From: Cryptomeria japonica
Lineage: Eukaryota > Streptophyta > Pinopsida > Cupressales > Cupressaceae
Reading direction: 5' to 3'
NCBI RefSeq assembly: GCF_030272615.1
Contig: NC_081411.1
Location: forward strand, 40,911,140 to 40,975,139
Length of the DNA: 64,000 bases
In this document: one piece after another, positions 58,860 through 64,000 of the stretch
Numbering within the stretch: the stretch's first letter is position 1
How the letters are laid out: the number at the start of each line of letters is the position of its first letter
Program-made: the position numbers and the translations under genes
Notes under the pieces: model-generated
Database searches by the model: none
What the model was told of the DNA's origin: nothing
Seen by the model: the letters and a program-made list of their open reading frames with translations, nothing else

Positions 58860-59897
58860 TGCTGGTATTTTGGATGTGTTTCACTAGTTTTGTCACTGAT
58901 GTCAACACTTGTCAACACCTATCACCACTTGGAGATCTTTGGTTATGTTCACTGACATGTTCAGTGACTTATGCACAGTCACCGATATCTTGTTCACCGA
59001 CAGGTTATATTGCTCACCAACACTAAGAATGACTTGAAGACTACTTGGTTATGTCGAAGACATTGTTTGGACACTTTGTTTTGGTGATTTGGTCATTTCT
59101 ATAATCAAGTTTGCATATTTGTTGTTACCGGCAAATAGGTCTAGGTTATGGACTGACAAGCGTTATCTTTTCTAGATCAACACAACACATTATAAAGATG
59201 ATTTGTTATTATTGTAAATGCATTGAGATGGCATGATGCATCACATATTGATTCATTTTTAATTGATTTTATTATAATATCTTTAGTGAGCCGACCTACA
59301 CATTTGGTCTTACATTTTGGTATATATGTAAGATCTCATTTTTGAGATTGAAATGGGGATGTAATAAGTGGTAGAGCATAAGGTATTTTGGTATATGTGA
59401 ATATAAGCAGAGCTATACACGCAGACATCATTCAAAGATTCAAGGTAGGTTTGAAGAAGGCAAATCAGAGCTTAACCGATACTGAATCCAGCATATGAAG
59501 ATGTTATTTTGAGTAGTACATTATCATTGGATTTAACCATCCAATTATAGTCAGTGTGACTCCCATTTTGTGATTGAGCAGTGAGCTCTAGGTAGTTGGC
59601 TTTTCTACATGTGCAGACTCCATATTGTACACACATACTATCTGCAGTAGTATCATCTGATTGCGGGTAAGGTTTCCCACTGTCGTTTTCCCCTTACAGG
59701 GTTTCCACATACAAATATCTATGTCATGTGTTGTAGATGTTATTTTTTTTTTTTGATGCATTAAACTTTACCGGTATTGAAATTAACTATTAAACTGTTA
59801 ACCAGCATAAATTTTGGTTAAGTTAGTATTAGGTTGAAATTAATAGCCAACTAATTCACCCCCCCACCCCCCTCTCAGTTGCCTCTAGGTTCTAACA
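58860..59897 (+). repeat. Element G 5' LTR
   Basis: Homologous over its length to 44923-45989 and 50525-51592, including the GATTCACCCCC-type tract and the TCTAACA end. Confidence 0.88.
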
Positions 59898-59954
59898 ATT
59901 GGTATCAGAGCCTAGTCCTCTTTTTCTAGATGTTTAATAGCTTGAGGAGATTCT

Positions 59955-60345
59955 ATGTCAACTAACTATTTCAGGAAGGATAGTCTGAAACTTGATGGAA
60001 CTAACTATAGTATATGGAAGATCAGAATGGAGACAAATTTGAATTGCATTGGAAAAGACATATGGGATGTTACAAAGAATGACTATGTTAGTCCTACTCA
60101 AAGTCAACATAATCCACCAACCTTGGCTAAATATTAGGAGAATGATTGCAAAGCAAGAGAAGAAATTTTGAGCGCATTGTCAGATCAACAAATCATGGGA
60201 TTATCAGACCGATCTACTGCTAAAGCTATCTGGGACAAACTGGAAACATTGAATGAAGGTGATAACACAGTCAAAATTGCAAAGTTGGAATGCTTTCAGG
60301 TTAGGTATGAAGATCTGAAAATGGAAGAAGATGAAAGGATTTCTG
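59955..60345 (+). pseudogene. Copia Gag fragment of element G
   Basis: Closely matches the first ~130 residues of the D Gag (same KLDGTNY...IWKIRMET start). TAG at 60135 replaces the CAG seen in D. The frame runs into foreign sequence at 60346, after ERIS. Confidence 0.85.
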
Positions 60346-61311
60346 TGTCGTGCCCAACCTTTTGGGCAAAAATGGAACAAATTTTTTTTTTTTTGAACAA
60401 CATAAACTCACAAAATAATCTACATTTAAAGTGGAATCAAATAAGTTTTGTCTTAACTAGGATGTAAATAGAATTATTTTCTAAAGTTGGATTAATTAAC
60501 TAACTCAAATAAGCGACATTAATTAATGAAGATTAATTATTCCCAAGAGGGTTGTCGCAATTAGTTAATTTAATTATCTTAAAGAAATTGCCACTAATTA
60601 AAGTTGAGGGGTATTTAAATATCTCAAATGCATTTAAATTATCCCAGGCTAATTGAATGATGATGAGGAAATCTTAAATTAAAAATTTAATTAATCGAAC
60701 GCACGCAAATTTCATTATTTAAGTTTAACCAATAAGGTTTCAAATTCAATAATGTTATTTGCCAAATAAATCTAATTTATACTATAGCCAATTTTAATTT
60801 CCCTTAAACCTTCAATTTTTGACTATTAAATAATTTGGTCAAAATTGGCCTCATAGGTTAAAATTTCATTTAAAATAACTAATAATTCTCATTTACAAAT
60901 TTTCCCCAAATTAAATTCCACTTGACGTCCATATTTAATTAAATACCAAAAATTATCTAAGAAACGTCCTTATTAAAATTCGTTGATAAAATTACGTCAA
61001 TAATGCGATATGATAACTATATAAAATTTAATAAAATAAATTTAAATAGGTTATCAACTTAACCTCAAATATGTATAATTTATTGTATATATACATATAT
61101 GTAAAAATATAGCATATATATAAATTATATACATATAAACAATTTGGGTGAACAATTTTATATTTAAACTTATTTATACATGTATATGTCTTTAATAAAA
61201 TGAACCAACTATGCCCATTAAATATTAAAATGCAACTCATAAATAACCCTAAATTTTAAGTTATAGTTTAAAAACTTAATTCAAACTCCCTCTCATATAT
61301 TTTTACATGCA

Positions 61312-61471
61312 AACCCTAACCCGAGTATGGGCTAGGGTTGCATTTTTTTTTAACTTTGTTATTTATATGCTAACCCTAACCCGAAATTGGGTTAGGGTTG
61401 CATTTCTTTGCATCAAGTATTCTACTCTATTTTTTTATTGTTTTTACCCTAACCCGAAATGGGGTTAGGGT
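61312..61471. repeat. Three palindromes built from the AACCCTAACCC motif
   Basis: Left arms at 61312-61322, 61372-61382 and 61446-61455 (AACCCTAACCC or shorter). Right arms at 61329-61339, 61389-61399 and 61462-61471 are reverse complements. The second and third stems are perfect (11 and 10 bp) with 6-nt loops; the first has one mismatch. Separated by T-rich spacers. Confidence 0.88.
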
Positions 61472-61632
61472 TTATAATATTTTTTTTTATTTTGAGTGTG
61501 TGCATGTGTATGTTGTGTGTGTTATGCAGGTTTGATGGCCATGAGGTGGCAAACGAAGTGGGGCAAGGAGGCGGCCGAAGTGGGGCGGAGGCTGAGTGGA
61601 GGTTTGATTGCATAGTGTGGGGCTCCCCTAGA

Positions 61633-61839
61633 CGCCACTGTGACTACCCACATTGGCGACTGGTGTCGTCCACTATGTGCACCCACAGTGTGACCGATGT
61701 CGTCCACTGTGTGTAAGCATAGTGGCGGCTCGAGCTGTCCACTGTGTCTACACACAGTGGCGGCACCTCCCACGCCGTCCACTATTTTTAAACATAGTGG
61801 TTCAGCCTGTGAGCCATCCATTGTGTTAACACACAATGG
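61633..61839. repeat. Array of six 22-nt CCACTGTG-type hairpins
   Basis: Units at 61635, 61670, 61704, 61739, 61779 and 61818 (spacing 34-40 bp). Unit 4 has arms CCACTGTGT / ACACAGTGG, loop CTAC, perfect. Unit 6 has arms CCATTGTGT / ACACAATGG, loop TAAC, perfect. Unit 5 has arms CCACTATTT / ACATAGTGG, one mismatch. Unit 3 pairs over 9 positions with G-T pairs. Units 1 and 2 are less regular; unit 1 gains extra outer pairs (61633-61658). The local GC content is much higher than in the rest of H. Confidence 0.88.
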
Positions 61840-61902
61840 TTCGGCCCTGAGGAAAATGCCACTTCTTTTTTTTTTTTTTTTGTTTAATATATTTAAATAT
61901 AA

Positions 61903-61904
61903 AT

Positions 61905-61930
<26 letters not shown>
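61903..61930. repeat. (CA)n microsatellite
   Basis: About 13 CA units directly downstream of a T-rich run. Confidence 0.95.
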
Positions 61931-61935
<5 letters not shown>

Positions 61936-64000
61936 TATATTTAGAAATGCATATAAATTTAAACATATTTATAAATAAATATATATAAATTTATATATGC
62001 ATATCAATCTCTTAGGGTTAGAATCTTCTTTTTTTGTCTCTTTTCTAAAGAATAAATTTAGACATTATCATGCAGGAATGTTAGAAATGTATAGGCAGAC
62101 CTTAGATAGATATAGTTATATATATTTTTTGAAATGATTTATTTAACATGAATAGATTAACTTATACCCTCATTGTCTAAGACTAAATCTGCGAATATTT
62201 TCTTTTTTTTAAACAACAATACATTTTATGATAGTAATGATAGCAGCAAGCTAAAAAAGCTATAAATAGGATTTATTATTATTATTTTTTGTTTATAGAT
62301 GTAAGGAATGCATATATCTAATTGCATACTGGGATATATGCATTTCAAATTTACTTTCTATGTCATATGGTCATTTGTAGGAAGAAAATAAAACTATCTA
62401 CTTTAGCTTTCTATTTTCTCCTTTCTTTTTTATTTTATTTAAGAAAATGGCATTAGTAAATACATTTGTAGCAACATATGAATAGCACAGAAAATACTAA
62501 TAACATTAACATAAAATTTTCTACATTTTCCTTCTTTTTTTTTCTATATAATTTGCAGAGATAAATAAATAACAGATTTCAGTTTAAGGCATATTTAAAT
62601 AAAATTAACAGTTGGATAATACTTTACAGAATCTAAATAAAAATGCTTTTTAGATAAGAATGTATGAACTCAAGTTGTCAGCTTTTACAAATGGGTAAAA
62701 TACCCAATTAGTCTCTCATCCCTAATAGATGAGGACTTAACTAAATAACACATTTCTACCTTTCCAAATAATTACAATAATTACATTTTTCTCTTTCTGC
62801 AACTAAAAACAAATTAGCAACATCCTAGCTTTCTTTCCTCTTTCCAAGCAACCTGCATACAAAACATAAGGCTGTGACCATGGGGTGCTCACCTCCCAAC
62901 CTAGGCTTACTAGAAGCCACCCCCAAGCTTGAAGAATCAAGTCTTAAATGGGTTACACTCAAGCAAATACAAACAAGCAAGGGGACAAACACAACAAACA
63001 CATTCCCATCCCAACCTAAAACTTCATCACATAATGTGATGTTTTATTAAGGTGAAAATGGACCAAGTACCTTTGAGGAGATTTGCTAGATAATAACTCA
63101 CAACCAACTCATGGCATCCAATAACACAACAAAAATCTTCTTAACCCCCATGTCTTTATGACCCCCAAAGGCAAACATGACATTTTTCTCCCCTTATGAC
63201 CCCCGAATGCATAAACAAAACTATGCAGCAAGGGTCACATGGACAAACCCTTGAGATCACTTTCATGATGAGAGCCTCTCACTCTAAGGCTGTCAAACTC
63301 CTTCCACCCCCAAGACCATTTTTCTCTCCCAAGGGTAAGATGGCCTTGGATACTCCCAAAACAAAATAAAATGCATAAAAAAAGAAAAAGAAAGAACCAT
63401 ATAAAAACCTTCACAAATACATTACAAAGAAAGATACAATATTTACATTCAACATCTCTACAAACAGATTTTAACATACAAGTAAAATAATGCACCTACC
63501 TTGAATCTGCCAAGGGGTTTATTAGGGATAGCTTGGAGAAGAGCAGCCCAATCCACAAAACTTTTGGTTTTTTCTCCAAAAATTGTCCAAAATCTCCAAA
63601 GATGGAGAGTGGGTGATTAGCTCCTTAAGCCTCAATCTCTAGCCTAAGAAGGCTTCTCTCACTCCTTCCAACCTCTTGAATAGAGTGAGGGACTCCCATT
63701 GGTTGATCTTCCCTAGATCTTACACACTCCCTAACCAAGGCAACTCAAGAAGAGGAATGAAATGGGGAAGATGAATAACACCTACCAAGAAGGTTATCTA
63801 ACCAAGGATGGCACTCCTAAAGATAAAATTCAACCATCTAGGAAAACCCACTTTTTTGGGTGGTTAAATAAGCCCTAGGGGAAAGACACATGGCCAAATT
63901 TGGCCTAATAAAAATGCTCCAAAACTGACTCTAGGAGTTGATTTAACCCTTAGAAAGTCCACCTAAAGTTAACCTACGGGTCAACTCTAAGTTGACCCTC

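Larger units (their letters stand above)
58860..60345 (+). mobile_element. Element G: second copy of Copia family D, cut off in gag
   Basis: 5' LTR 58860-59897 (1038 bp; starts TGCTGGTATTTTGGATG, i.e. TGTTGG with T to C), primer site TGGTATCAGAGC at 59900-59911, then gag from 59955. It is interrupted at 60346 by element H. Inserted into the F integrase. Confidence 0.88.
60346..64000. mobile_element. Element H: AT-rich insertion beginning TGTCGTGCCC, continuing past the window
   Basis: The left edge is precise because the G gag breaks there compared with D. Starts TGTCGTGCCCAACCTTTTGG. No ORF with recognisable motifs over 3.65 kb. The minus strand has a TATA-like TTATTTAACC near 63866 and a splice-donor-like CAAGGTAGGT near 63500, so it may be a long minus-strand LTR, orientation uncertain. 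It contains telomere-motif palindromes, a 22-nt hairpin array and a CA repeat. The other end and any target duplication lie outside. Confidence 0.6.

Noticed and set aside
61459-61926. ORFs across the CCACTGTG hairpin array
   Set aside because: Open frames appear on both strands because the region is GC-rich and palindromic; no domain or codon signal is seen.
1-64000. CRISPR-like spaced repeats
   Set aside because: The spaced hairpin arrays lie within LTR elements of a eukaryote; units diverge, and no cas genes exist.

Overview
The window looks like intergenic DNA from a seed plant with a very large, repeat-dense genome. A gymnosperm is my guess, based on the many old, nested LTR elements and the absence of gene islands; this is inference. 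I see no host protein-coding gene, tRNA, rRNA or CRISPR array. Almost everything recognisable is LTR retrotransposon: complete elements, solo LTRs bounded by 5-bp target-site duplications (TSDs), and nested relics. I labelled the families A to N for this report.

Layout. 1-3612: AT-rich, nothing recognised. 3613-11455: element A, a complete young-looking LTR element (TSD TCATC) with one intact 1144-codon Gag/protease-like ORF and no polymerase. 11634-13281: solo LTR B1 (TSD CATCC). 13869-14696: solo LTR E (TSD GCCAT/GCTAT). 14847-17667: an element with ~350-bp inverted terminal repeats and broken minus-strand ORFs. 18823-44489: an old composite, J, whose ~3.3-3.8 kb LTRs lie at its two ends. 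Its 5' LTR is split by element C (21454-29655), which in turn contains solo LTR D1 (25701-26905). J's interior holds microsatellites, two tandem duplications, solo LTR B2 (TSD CAAAC), two minus-strand LTRs (N, M) and Ty3/Gypsy RNase H and integrase relics.

44584-54576: a third A/C-like relic, K, split by Copia element D (44923-51592) and by minus-strand LTR L. 54577-58859: Ty3/Gypsy element F, cut off inside its integrase by Copia element G (58860-60345), which is itself cut by element H (60346 to beyond the window end).

How it fits together. Copia D and Gypsy F encode Gag, protease, integrase, reverse transcriptase and RNase H but are dead (nonsense codons, and two frame changes in D). A, C and K carry gag/protease-type coding only; if A is mobile it must borrow a polymerase. 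Families A, B, C and probably K share a short imperfect palindrome, left arm GGACC, right arm GGTCC, 25-27 nt long. In A, B and C it sits both upstream of the TATA box or presumed start and again several hundred bases downstream. Sequence differs between copies but pairing is largely kept, partly through G-T pairs. Element H carries an unrelated array of six 22-nt hairpins and three telomere-motif palindromes. These structured hairpin modules are the most novel signal I found.
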